A DNA stretch of 64,000 nucleotides from the NCBI GenBank assembly GCA_000499405.2, contig HG738138.1:1-64000 (forward strand), given 5' to 3'. Below are positions 38,670 to 52,400 of this stretch, piece after piece; the first letter of the stretch is position 1; every line of letters starts with the position of its first letter. The notes beneath the pieces are model-generated. The model had not been told where the DNA came from. It saw nothing but the letters and a program-made list of their open reading frames with translations, and searched no databases. A program made the position numbers and the translations under genes. The stretch is from Onchocerca volvulus. Taxonomy: Eukaryota; Nematoda; Chromadorea; Rhabditida; Onchocercidae.

Positions 38670-39243
38670 TTGCAAATTCCGAATTTGAATTCTTGTTTGA
38701 GAACCTCTCCTCTCTTTCTTGTTATAAAATTGATGCTCTATGAGTTTCAGAAGGCATTCTTTGCAAAACAATATATTGCAAAGTTTGATGTGTCGCATGC
38801 AATCTGCAAGTATCATGACGATAAAGAGGTGGAAGCTGTTCTAAATCCTATTCCTATTATCGCTTCAAAATTATGGATTGTGCACGCTACACCAAAACTT
38901 GGCAAATAATTGACCTATTGAAAACTACCAATGAAATTTAGGAAAAAAATGTCAAGATGCCGTTACCGTTAGATCTCAGCTAGATTTCCTGATAGCTTTC
39001 CTTACCCAATTTATCTAATTCACACCCCATTATAACAATTGTTTCGTTGTGTGTTCCTCGTTGGGGATCAAATCATTTACTCATTGTTCCGCTATGATCG
39101 AGACACTATGCAGTGTGAAAAAGCAAAGGATGGTGTGCAATCCAGCACAGCTCATCAAGGACGACGAGCCGCTGCTTATGCTTGAAAATGACATTCGAAT
39201 TGAGATGTACATTTCCTCGAAATATCCCACACAGAAACATTAG
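38670..39243 (+). pseudogene. Possible CLIC/thioredoxin-fold remnant
   Basis: Two open stretches on the plus strand resemble parts of nematode CLIC (EXC-4/EXL-1) N-terminal thioredoxin folds. At 38670-38909 the segment around KLMLYEFQKAFFAKQYIAKF fits the first helix and following strand. At 39049-39243 the segment AQLIKDDEPLLMLENDIRIE fits the conserved P-x-LI-DD-x-L-LEN-x-IE pattern. Each ends at its own stop, the usual Cys-Pro-Phe-Cys site is absent, and no flanking exons were found, so a decayed copy or chance similarity are both possible. I claim only a weak resemblance. Confidence 0.22.
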
Positions 39244-40217
39244 AAAATAAGTACATATGCACAAATATTGCAGCTTATCAAAGGACTAAACAGACTGGAC
39301 GCTTGAGACATTTTCAACAAGTGCGAAGAGGTGTACATTCAGTAAGATTTGTTATGCCATTGCCGTTAATTATACACGATACTGAATTGTTTTCATAATT
39401 ACACTAATTTCTTTTCTCGTTAAAAGAAAGTAAATCCGATATTTCGGTAAGAAACTAAAACGAAGAAATTGAAGGCATCTGTTCGAAGGTCCATCGGATA
39501 AATCATTACCATAATGTAACTTATGAAAAAAGAAGCAAATATGCAGGTACCAGGAATTTGCAAGACAAGTTTCCGTCTCCGATAAATATTACCATGAAGA
39601 ATGTGAAATAATTAATGAAACACGGTTTTCATGCGTCAACAATGGAGGATGATGTAGGATGGAAACAATGAAATAGAGAATATGCAAACACAATGCTACA
39701 TCTATAGGAATGTTCATTTTGTAGTCGGAATTAGTAACAAAGGCGCATAAGAACATGATAGTATTAAATGCTGATATCGAACAATAAATGTATACTAACG
39801 GAAGTTTTTTTCTATACCTCAAAGAAACAATTTCAAAAAACAAAATCAAAATTGAAAAAAAGAGCTCCTAATCTCATATGCGGCACAATGGGATGCCATC
39901 TGTAACCAATAATGCACAACAAATTGGCTCCAGTTTCCGAACCTATTCCATCAAAACTAAAATGCACTCATACCTCATCTGTTTCCACAATGTTGCGATG
40001 CGTAGGTGGTTATGCTATCGTTTATTCTTTACTCATTTTCTGTGAGATAATTCGAGCTCTTGTGAGCACAAAACTTACTTAATAATTCAACACTTTGAAA
40101 GGTGATGCATGTTCTCACGCCGTCATCTATTATTACTGCACTATAAGTTAACAATACTAATTGATTTTAACCGTTTTACACTAAGCAAAACATTGCTACA
40201 ATTGATAAACATAATAT

Positions 40218-43200
40218 TCAAACAGCTGTGGCATTCTTCTTTCTTCCGTTCGCTTTATCCTTGTAATAATTCTTCAGAGTATCCATTCGACGATCTGAGG
40301 GTGATGTAATTACTTTTTCCAATGGACTTTTGATACCAAATATTCCGTTTCGTATAGCAACTGGATAAGCAGGTGGTGGAGGGCGTAAATTTGACGAAGA
40401 CCCGGTAATCTGAATTATATTCCCTGGTGACGTCACATTGTGTTCCGGACTGTTGTGCTGTTGTAATGGTGAACGTTGCTGGTAGCGACGAATATCAGCT
40501 GATGTAAGGGGTTTGCTAAAAACAACAATCACGAGAAATATTACAATAAATTAAATGAAGAAGCTTTGAGAGGCAAAACAGTCACAATGAATAAAATTCC
40601 GACTATCCAAAAGTACTTTTCGCTGTAATAAAATATACCTCTTTTCTAGACTAGCAGGACCAGAAACTGGAAAAGTAGTAGTGAATCGAGAAGTGCTCAG
40701 ATGAGAATGCCGAGTAACTGGCTGTTCAATACATATTTCACGAATCATATCGCCGACTGCCAAATGTGTTGATCGGAGATGATGATATCCCATGGAACTA
40801 CAAGATGATTGCCTACAAAAAAAGAAAAGAAAAAACCCTGATAGACTGCAATTGTTGTTGAAGATAAGGCATGAAAGCTACAAATATCAATAGGGTCAAT
40901 GACTTTTCGCCTGTTGATATGGATTCTGAATCTCTGATTGTATGTAGGCAACAACTAAGCAAAAACTTGAATCAAATTCTTACAATAACTATTACTTTCG
41001 GACACTAAGTTAGTGACACTGAATTTCAAAAAAAAAACCTTTCTTTCATAGCTCGCCTGTCCAGACTTGCCGTTGTAAAACCTTCATTATAAGACCGCGA
41101 TGTCGGAAACATTGTGTAACGCAGTGGTGTTGTTCCATCAGTCGACAATAAACCAGCAACAGGTGGACTATTACAACAGCTACTACTAGTTTGTTGATAC
41201 GTCTCTGGTGATGAATTCACCAATTTTGGTCCAAGACATGATGAAGATGGAATTTCATCATTTTGCTGTTGTTGCTGAATCATTAGTTGTCGACCCGCAT
41301 CACTACTTCCTGTCCCAGCTCCTATTATACAAAGATCTCGGCTATTTTCCTGCAATTTAATTCTCATTCTTTCGTATAACCAAAACAAATATCCGAGAAA
41401 TTTTCAATGAAATTTCCAAGATTTTCGAAAAAGTTAATGAAAAACCTGTCCGAGACGGTATTTCCAGGAAGGCTGCTTTAAGGCAGTTCCGTAATCAGCA
41501 ATGTTTCTTGAAGATCCATTAGACCCGAAAACAGCGTAATTAATTCCAGATTCATACTTATCACTATTCTTAGTCATAACTGGTCCCTGGTCTGGCAAAT
41601 CGTGGTCCGAGAATGCGCGTTGTACTCGATCTTTGCAGTTAGTGTAGTCCTGCATATGAATATTAAAGTGAAATCCGAAAAATGCTATCAAAAAAAGTTC
41701 TGAAAAACTACCACTGCACAAATTTTATAACTGCATGGGTAATCTGTGTGGATTATAGGAAAAATCTCAAGTTTATTTTTTAGGAAAAACCTTAAATTTA
41801 TTTTACTACGGATGACGGGAACTAGCAAAGCCTTGGAAGACTTTATTATTTCATGCCAGTAAATTATGAGTAACTTACATTCAGTGTAGGGAAATTCATT
41901 TCTCTGTAGGAACTTTTGTAAGAGACAGACGATTTATAACCAACATTTTCATATCTGAAACAATAAATTACACCCATCCATTTAATGATATAATTACAAT
42001 CCAAGATATAATTATAATCAATCTACGGAGAATTCAGAATTGCACAATTTGCAAATTATTAGGCTGCTTTCCAACAGAAATAGGTTATTAAATTGCCGAG
42101 AAGTATTAATGATATATCATTAACAGTCTTATATGTTACAACCAGAAAGATGTTCACTTACACTGCAACTGTAAAAACCAAAAGTCATATTATTTCATTA
42201 GTTTAATTTCACATCCTAATCAAAATGATTACAGGAACAAAGAATAAACGGGTATTGATCATTCACGATTTACTTTTTAGGAACTCAATTATTTTTTCTT
42301 GTGATTGACTTACACGGGTATGTGATGATTTTCAGCGTTGTGGTTCTTTAGTTTCTCCCACGATATTTCACGTTCAGGAAGGAAATAACAGGTGTGATGA
42401 GGAAGTGGAGCTGTTGCATGCTTTGAAATTCTGGAATCAAAAGACGGGTTCCCAAGCGATAAGCCACTTTCAGTAACAGTAGTAAGGTAAGTATTATTGT
42501 TAGTGATATAAGCAGAAGGAATGCTGGGGCAGATTGATGTTGATGGATATCGTTGGATACACTCCCTAAACATGTTATGTATTCAGTAAATGAAATTCCT
42601 GGATTCCAAGTTTTTGAACTTAAGTTTCAAATTCCAGAATTCCATCTACGAACTTTCTTCTCAAGCTTTTTGTTTTTTTAATTTCTAATATAAAACTAGA
42701 CGTTTGTCTACTAATTTAGACCTAGTTCTGCTCGTGTTCAATCATTTGCAACTATAAATGGAATCTAAGCGCACAATCAACACTGAATGATAAGTAAGAA
42801 TTTTACGTGGACGCTCTCCTCTTTCCATCATCATCATCATCTACTTCACTTCGTTCGTTGTCCGCGGAGGTAAGTAAATCTGGAAACGAGCCTCGTGGTG
42901 TAGCTGGACAAGATTTCGTAATCAGTGAGTCTGAATCATTTCGAGTACCTAATGATGTCGATTCGATCTGATAATCTGAACAGTTTCGCCAGGGCCCTGG
43001 AAAAAATTAATCTTATAAGCAACAAATCAAAAGAGACGATGATAAATGGTAATAATAATATTTAAACATGATGACATAAACGATAATCATTTGATTGTCT
43101 GCAGTGCATGAGTAAAACTAACTGTAAGAAAAGTTAACCTTTATTTCCAGAAACATTATGGACAGAAATGCTGACATCAGGTTTGCTGGCCGAAAGTCGA

Positions 43201-46200
43201 AGCTGAGTGAGACCAAACTCAAGTCCTCGTAATTTTTGAGTAGCCGCTATCAAATCTTTTTGGCGCTTTTTTCTCACCGATTTATTGGTTGTTTTATCTT
43301 TAGCTAAACGTTCTGCTGCAGCAACAATTTTCCTGTGCAATTCGACATCCGCTTCCAGCATAGAAATTCTGTCATTCTAAAGCTAACGTCATAAAAATTT
43401 ACATGAAATTGTGTTCAAGCATTGGACATTTCTATAAGGATGAAAAGTACCATCTGAATTTTAATATTAGAAGAAAATTTTGAGGAATAGAAAGATATGA
43501 AAAAACTAACACTATCTACAGGTCTCTTGAAAACTTCTTCGCTAAGTGAGAAAGCTGTTCCAACACGTCGCTTCACTTTCGGCTCTTCTTCCCCTGGCAT
43601 TAGCGTCTTGTAAATCTCTTTTGGTAATTCACCCGTGATTTCCTGTAGAACAGTTGCAATTAAAAGAGTAAAATAATGAGAATTTTTGCTGTATCAGCTT
43701 AACTTGCTGGTTTCTAAATGTTTACCGCTTCCTTGATGCACACTTCCCGTAATTCATCAAGTTTCGCCAGAAGTTTTTCTTCGAGTTCGTTTTTTCTTTT
43801 TTTCAATTGTTTGTATAATTCAATTTCTTTTTGCTTTTCCTCTTGAATCTTTTCTATAAATAATAATTAAAATAAAATAATTATAAAAATATATAATAGG
43901 AAAATGGAAGTTCTCACATTATAGTACCTCGATTTTGGACATCGTTCAATGATGACAATGAAACAAAAGAACCATCAGATACTTTTGCTGACGGCATACC
44001 ACAGGACGACAACGAACTGTAATGTGAATGATTTTTTAATAATAACACTTTTGGTAAGACAAAGAACTATTATTTGCCATGAAATTCCAAATTTAACTTC
44101 AAATCAGGAAAAAAAGGAAAATAAGATAGGAATGACAAACAAAAACAACACGAAATATTACAATACATACAGGTTAAAATGTTGATTCAGTATAATAGAA
44201 AAATTAACCAGTGAAATTAACTAATTTCCCTTAACGATTTGACTGCGGAGAAAACAACCAAATCTTTGAAAGCAATTTCAATCTGTCACATTGTTTTGTA
44301 TATAAATGTCACATATATGCGCGAAAATATCAGGAAAAAGCTAGTTAGCCGGTACAGGATAGGTCCACTGAATAATACATTAAGCAGTATTGTCAGTTTC
44401 CATTGAATTATTTGTTCAATACATATTTCTTTCTTTATTTTGAAGCCTGAGAGAATTCATTTTGTTATATGCCAACTGCTGACAGACTTTGGAACTTTAA
44501 CTTAGGCACTAATAGCATGTTCACAAAATAAAAGAATACAGAGTTATCGTATTACCAAATTTTTGGTGGGAATCCTACAAAAGACTAAACCAGAAAGCGA
44601 GAAAATAAGCAGAAAGAGAAATGCTCGAGAAACAAAATTATTTTCCAGAAAATCATATAAAAGCTATTAGTAACTGTAGTTAATTGAATGACTGAGCAAA
44701 AGATATTTTTCGAAATCTGCAGTGTTAGAAGATATGTCGAATCACAGACAACTTCTAATTCTACGTCATCATTTTACAAACACTGACTCCAAATATTATC
44801 TCCTGGCCCGAACAAACTAAGTCCCTAATGCTTGACTCGGATTCTTCATGATTTGACTTCTAGAGCTACTTTTAATTCGTCATGAGTTCTTTGATTTATA
44901 AGGTTCATAATGCAGGAAATAAATTTATAAAACTAAGAAGGATTTACGGATGATCCCGTTCTAAAAAAGGCTTCGGTTCCACAAACTTTATTGTTGCGGA
45001 TGACTTTCGACAATACATTAATCAAATTCTACACCTAAAGTCCAGTCGTTCATCGCTGTTTCGAGAATCTTTCAAGAGCTAAAAGAAGTAACCAAGAAAT
45101 GATTTTAAAAAAAAAATATATGAAAAATTCTCAAATGATAAATAGAAATGGAAAGCGACGAAAAATAACAAGAGAAATTCCATAGCATGAATGCAACAAT
45201 TATAAAAAAAAATGACCACTTACTTTATATTAATCTGACATACGGTATAAATATATGATTATTTCAGTGAGCCAATGATCATTTATGAGTATTACGGAAT
45301 AAGCTTACTTTAAAGAAGGCAGTGATGATGCAACAGAAGAATGACTTATTAGACGACAAAGCTTTTCGCCCAACTGCTTCAATTCAACTCCTGGATCATT
45401 CGACACAATCTTCTGAAAGTACCGTACAGTTAGTTATTCATTCAACCGAGTTGCCAACTAAAAGGAAACTAAAGTATTCGAAAAAAAGGCACATAATAAA
45501 TGAGCACTTTCGGCATAGAGGAAAATTTGGAAGTTAATCGGAAAATCCAGAAGCATAGATAGTCATCTTTTGTCCTCCTCTTCTCTATCAAGACTCTCTC
45601 ATCCCGATAAGGATTACTGACGACTAACTGACCTCATCTTGTTTCGAAATAAATTCGTAACACAGCTATCCTGGCATAAAAGTGAAGTTAGTTTACAACA
45701 AACTCTCAAAAGCAATGTAGAAGCAGATCTGAGCAAGACAGTAGATGAAGTTTTCACACAGACAACTGCTCACTTTTCGCGACACATTCCATTCAAGCAT
45801 CTTTCTTTTCCTTTCACTGTTCAGCGCCGAAAACTCGAGCTTCATCTTTCCAAAAAGCTAACCTTTATGACAAGGCTTACTGACGTTTTCATTTATGTAA
45901 CCAAGAAAAGAAAAGGAAAGAAGAAATCTACTCAGCACATCTTCAACATTAGTATGGTCGTGATAATAGTCGAAAAGCAGTTCACGACAGGAAGTTCTGC
46001 ATGGAGAAGATCCAGTAATCAATCACTTAGACATCCATCAAAACATGCCGATTGCTTCACGTCATACAAATGACCACACCAGTTAACAATATAATGAGAT
46101 TTCAATTTCGATGCTATTGGATGAACTATTCAACATAAAATGCGTCATATTTTGTGACTACAACGATGGTCGGATGGTTGCGTTACTCATTGACGATGTG

Positions 46201-49200
46201 ATACATAGTCTGTGTGTGGGTGTGTGTGTATGTATATATGTATATTATTTGGAGTTCTGCTGGGACGCTGACAACTAGTGAAATTTCGATTGAATCAAGA
46301 TCATTCACTGCATCCTGCAGTATTGCAATACGATGTGGTGTGCGTGATCGTCTATGTCCATTATTGTTTCTGAATGGTTGATGTGGTCACTCTTGTAAGG
46401 GTCTGATTGTTTGCTTGTGTAGCTTACTGTTTTTAATAAGTGAATGATTGTATTAGCTGTTTAGGAGATAAGGATATCTGTTTGTTGAAATTGCTCATTA
46501 ACCAGTCAAATGCACCTCATCCTCTCTGCTAATTTATATTTCGAACTGTTGAATGCTTATATATAAGTATGCTAAATGTTCCGCATGCGCAATACAGTTC
46601 GGAATAACTATGCTACAGGAAGGCCAATAGAAATCTTGTATTTTGAGTAACGAATGTAAATATTCCAAGGTGAGAGATTAAACTATTAATAAAACATGCA
46701 AATACCACTCAAATGCTTACCCATCATTGACAAATGAAAGTCTGTATACCAGCTAATTAATGAAAATCACAATGCGAAGAAGCAAAATGCAATACTTTAC
46801 CAGTAAAGTGATCCGACAGAAATATGTCACATACAATATATTACTACTGAAATTAATTAGCATAGTAGTGTGCACATTTATCTTCAGCAAAAATATCGCA
46901 TTATGTCAGTTATCAATCTATAACCTTCGTCGTCGGAAGTTGAAGGGACTTCAGTAGCGAACCATCTTTCCGCCCCACTAAAATTACAGTTATAGTGAAA
47001 TATATTTATGGCCCCAATTCTTGTGTGAATTTGCAATGCAATCACTTGAAGTCTTTTAAGTTATCCGCTAGTTTTCCACCTGAGACGATTTATTTCATCT
47101 ATCTTAATTATCATCATTATCTTGAAAACACATGATCTGAAAAGCAACAACGACCAAGGAAATTAAAGGTTGAATTTATACTGTGCTCTAATTCGAGAGA
47201 AGTATAAAAAAAAAAAAAAAGGAAAGAGAAAAAAAAAAACAGTAATTTTGAGTAAATGCAAAAAATAGCACTTGTTATCTTCTCTCTAGACACTTCTATT
47301 AATCTACGAAATTCTCAGTGAGATTGATTAACAGTGCTAGTATATAAGTCTTAACCAACTAATTAGAGATTATTTCAACTACGACCTTTAAATGAGTGGA
47401 AATACGACAGAGTACAAGGACTTAATTACTTTGTTAATTAATATTCAAATAGTGACAAAGTGATAGAGACACAATACAAACAGATGTATAAATACAGATA
47501 AACTGTGCTCATCAGTTGAAATATTTATCCGTTTTTTCTCAACATTATTATACAGTTTAGTGCGGAAAAGAACCAGCTAATTTCTATCCTTATGATTTTA
47601 TGACAAAAAATCAAATCATTTTTTCTTTAAACTTTTTAAAATTTTGTGAATGGAAAACGTGAATAAAGTAAGAAAATAATGAAATACCCTTTATTTGCGA
47701 TATTTTTAAAATTAGATGTCTACTTGCATACCTTACTTAAACCAAACTTCAAAAGACACCTTTTTGCAATAAAAACTCTGGCTGATAGATGAATTATTAC
47801 AGATAAATAATGATATTCGACGAACCATCTTATCCAGCCTTAAAGTCTGAAATTTATTACTAACTGGTAACAAAGAACAAACACAACAGCTCACTATCTT
47901 GCCTGGCAAAATAAATCACGGTGTCGCTGAAATCGCGAGATAAAAAAAAAATCAGTTAAAATTTACATTGCATATCTCATGTAGTTGATTGTAGAATCAT
48001 TTTTTGTCTATCCAGTTAATGAGCTTTAAAAGGCTCTCTCTCTTATCATCAGCTAGCTACAAGCACAACCTCATGCGCATCAAAGGCGCATACTTCCGAG
48101 ACAACAAAGGATCTTTCTTGTCTCCACGAAATGATACCAGATCCTCCATCCACGAAGAAGATAAGGGTCCTGAGTACAAAAATCATTTTAACCAACAAGC
48201 TGCCACCAGCTTGGTCGAGTGGACCAGCTGGTAATAAACCAATTCTTCTTCACAAAACCTATCTCCCCCCCCCCCCTATTTTTACATTATACTCTCTTCA
48301 TGATATTATCGGAATTGTATTGTTAATATAATTGTTGTAATAATTGTTGCGTATGTTGATTTATAAATTAATCATAATAAAGGTTTAATTACCCAAGTTT
48401 GAGGTTCGTTACCAAGTGAATAAACATCAAAATAGAAGAAACTGTGAGAACGGAAGAACAGAATTCAACTTATTATTTTGTCACTATCAGAAAGAAAACA
48501 GCGACACACGGTAATGGAAGCAGGAAGAATAATCACAGATCGAACATTTCTTTAGAAAAATTAATCAATATAAAAGCAAGTATTAACAAGGTTAAGCTTA
48601 AAAGGAATTCTAATTTGCTACTTTTAAGGAATAATGAGTGGGAACAAGCTGCACTCACCTTGGCACTAGCACACGTCCGTTGATCTAAATAAAACTGATG
48701 AAGTGAGATTGCTGTTGACCAAATTGTTTTACATAAAAAATTAGTATCACAGTAAAAAGCATAAACTTGTACAGCAGAGGATGCCACTGAACGTCTGGAT
48801 ACAGACACTCTAAAAATAGTTTAATGATACCCAGAAGCAGGCGGAATACAAGTGTTCTTTGTAATTGAAACGCAGAAAGTGACGCATATTCCTTGATATT
48901 CAAAAAAGTAAAATTATGTTTACGGCAAATCTAACATTGAAAAAAAAAAAAAAGAAAAAAAAAATTATTGCATATCTCGAAGTGCGTTACTTCCATTTCC
49001 TCAAAATAAAACTTACTGAGTCGTGGGATCTTTCACAGCTTTTGCGAGTTCATCATCTGAATCTAAACAACATGTACTATCCAAAATACTGTTTGCATTT
49101 CCAGATGATTGGATTACTCTGAAAAACTGCCAAATGGACAGTAAAGTACCTGTTATTTTCAGGAAAAAGCTCCAAAATATTTGTCGAAAGAAATAGGAAA

Positions 49201-49432
49201 TAATTATTTTTGATGCTGTAGAAATTGAAGAAATATACAGCAAAGCTGCTACATAAATGTGAGACTATAGTGGTCCAAAGTCAAATGGTTAGCTATAATT
49301 TTGATAAATAGGAAAAATAGAGTGCATAAGGGTCATCCGAGATATCGATACATTTCTAATGTAATTGCAGTAATAGCAGTAGAAGTAGTAGAAGTAGTAG
49401 AAGTAGTAGAAGTAGTAGTAGTAGTAGTAGTC

Positions 49433-49478
<46 letters not shown>

Positions 49479-52400
49479 CAGTTGTAGTAGCAGTAGTAAC
49501 AGCAGCAGTCAAAATAAAAAGATACTACTGCTGTTACAGATTTCTTTGCATCAAACAACTGAGATATTAGAAACTAGTTTCTTCGAAAATTAAAAGACTA
49601 CATAAATGCATAAGAAGTGAAATAACATATTTTTTTATAGAAACTAGCCGTGTATTTCGTACTTCGATCGAGAATTTTCGATCCCGATAATAGAGATTGT
49701 CTAATAGAGACCAGTTGAAAATCTAAAACAGAGTAAGCGAAAGAGTAATCAAAAAGCCAGAAAGCATATATTTGCGCAATGATTTTCATCGTATATTCAT
49801 GTCGTCATGCTTTTTATTAAGAATGCATTCTATCAATATGGGCACGTTGAGTTATCAACTTTGCACAACCGTTAATCCCGTGAAATTTTGACATTAATTT
49901 TAGAAATGAAATGTGACAAATATGGGACATAATGTCAGAAATTCTACTGGGAATGAGGGAAAAAAAGCAGGTAGAAGTTTGTTCTTTATATACTACAATG
50001 AACAATTAAAAAGAATTAAAAATTAATAATGAATGATTTTATAAAATAGTAAAAAAGAGTGAAGAAAAACGCAAGTATAAATTCGTGATAGGTAAAGAAC
50101 CTTCTTCGGTTTGGAGATATCAGATGGATCATACTGAAATATTCCTTTGTTGCTAATGCCAACAGTCCATGGCTGGCCAGCCTTATCGCGCACTTGATAA
50201 AAATGGCATCCATGAGTTGAAGATCTTTCTGCGGTTTGTAAAAAGCTGCAAATAGTATTGCTTATTTATTCGTGTATCTGTGTCAAAACTAATTTACTAT
50301 GCTTACCTGAAATGCAAAGTTTTCGAAAGGTAGATAGAGATTACTTTAAAATTGCTACTCCTTTCGGTACGCCACTGAGATCCTTGTACAGTTCAATCAC
50401 ATTCTTCTCAATATCCTCTAATGACACATCGTATGTATGCAGCACTCCATTTGGAACTGGTATAAGCTCCGCTAGTGCATATCGTGCTTTTTCATCACTT
50501 GAAAATCGAATATTAAATCACCTGAGCTTCCATTAAAAAGAGAATTTTAATCCGAAAGTTACTTTAAAAAGAAAGACAGATAAATAAATAATGCTTATAG
50601 ACTGCCAAAATTCAACTCATTTCGTGTCATCAATTTGAGGAGAGCGATGAATTCACGAACTCAAATGTATTGCGCAGTATAAAAAAAACACTGCAAAGCC
50701 TTCAATAATCCGCAATACAAGAAGCAAGATCCTGACAAAATAATGTCCTTTTCAAGAATATTACTGTCGGAAAAATCCGAAAATTGATAAAACGAGAGGT
50801 ATTAAAGCCCATGAAGCGCGTAATTTCAAACGTACCAATAGGCCAATAACAGTAAGATAAACATGTTTCCCGCCAAAACGGTCCAACTTACAGTTGAACA
50901 AAGCGAGATCATCAGGCGCCAAATTAGGGATCAGGAAAGAAGGAGGGATTCCGAACGGATATGTAAGGATCGGATTTGGAGCAGAAATATATTCTTATTC
51001 CACGATTGGTAAACGAGCGCCAGTGTTTCTACAGCAATTTTCTACAAGGGTTTTCTACCAACAATATTTTACAACGACCCCAGTAATAATCGATTCGAGT
51101 CGACAAAATAATCAACAACAGGACCAGAATTATTCTGTTCTACGAGCAACAAAGGAAAGAAACACAGTGATAAGTCTTTTGGATACTTTGGAATAGCTGT
51201 TTGTTCGTAATTGTTCCCCTTTCAATAAATACCTTTTTCTAACAGGAATTGTCATATTCGCAAAAATTATTTTCACGACAATCACATTCTCAGCTAAAAT
51301 ACAGTACTCAAACATTACCTTACATAATTGCCGCAATATATTTGTAGGAAGTTTGATGCAATTTTATAGTATTCCAGATCAGTGAATTCTAGCAAACCCT
51401 GTAAATATTCTATGCTAATCTTTTTTTAATAGCTTTAGCTAATTTAATATTCAATACAACAGTTTGATTAACATAGAAATGTAATAGCAATAATATGAAG
51501 ATAATTTACTTTAATTAATCGCTTGGCTGTCTCCAAAAAATAGAGCTCAACAGCTGATGGATGGCACAGAGTGAGTACTGAATCAACGAAGAATCTAAAA
51601 AGGAATAAATGCAAAGCTTAAAAAGATGAGAAAAGTATTCCTTTTAACGATGGAAGTAATGTTGCTTAATTAATAGACTAAAAGGATGGCCAATGAAACA
51701 TGATTTCTGAAGTTCGACTTTTTTTTTTTATTTCAACTATAATTTATTTCCACTTCTTAGTTTATAATGTGATTTAACTTTGAAACTCCTACTTCACGCT
51801 ATGGTGTAACTCCAGGACCGCATGTAACTGATGAGATTTTCGTGGGATGTCATAATCCAAGACCCGTCTATCCGTGGGCAGCCAGTGGTGCTGTTCGCTG
51901 AAAATATTGTAAAGTCCAAGTAAAGACTGCAGTAACAACTTACTCAGCACATTTCAATTTACTGTCAAATTTTTCATGGCGAACTATTGTACCTCTTACT
52001 AATCTAAATGTACGCTGTCCCTCAGAAAATATAGGAATTCCCATTTCCAAAACTTTTTTTCAGCCCAACAATTTAAAGTTCGACTTTCCGTATAGATCAG
52101 TTTATCTTCTGTTGCCAATTTCGATTTGACAGCAGTTATACTAAATAACACTAGCGCTTGTTTTATGTTGATGCTGGTTACTTGTCTTCCTATCCCCCAC
52201 ATAATTATTATTCTCATTCCTTATCTGTTCATTTATTTTACCACAATAACGTGGAAATTAATTACTCAGCAAGATGATCTGATCACTATTCAGTTTCTCA
52301 TATATCAGTTTTCCAATACGGTATTTCGGACACGGTGCAGGTATAAATTTTCTGACGGAGACTTATGACACTAATCGGATAGTTCGAATTTGCTGACAAG

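Noticed and set aside
45639..46073. 144-codon plus-strand frame in FRMD4-like intron 9
   Set aside because: Starts from a non-ATG codon, has no acceptor, poly(A) signal or recognisable domain; probably chance.
49289..49570. Long frames of poly-Tyr (minus) and poly-Val (plus)
   Set aside because: Pure translation of the (GTA)n microsatellite in an intron.
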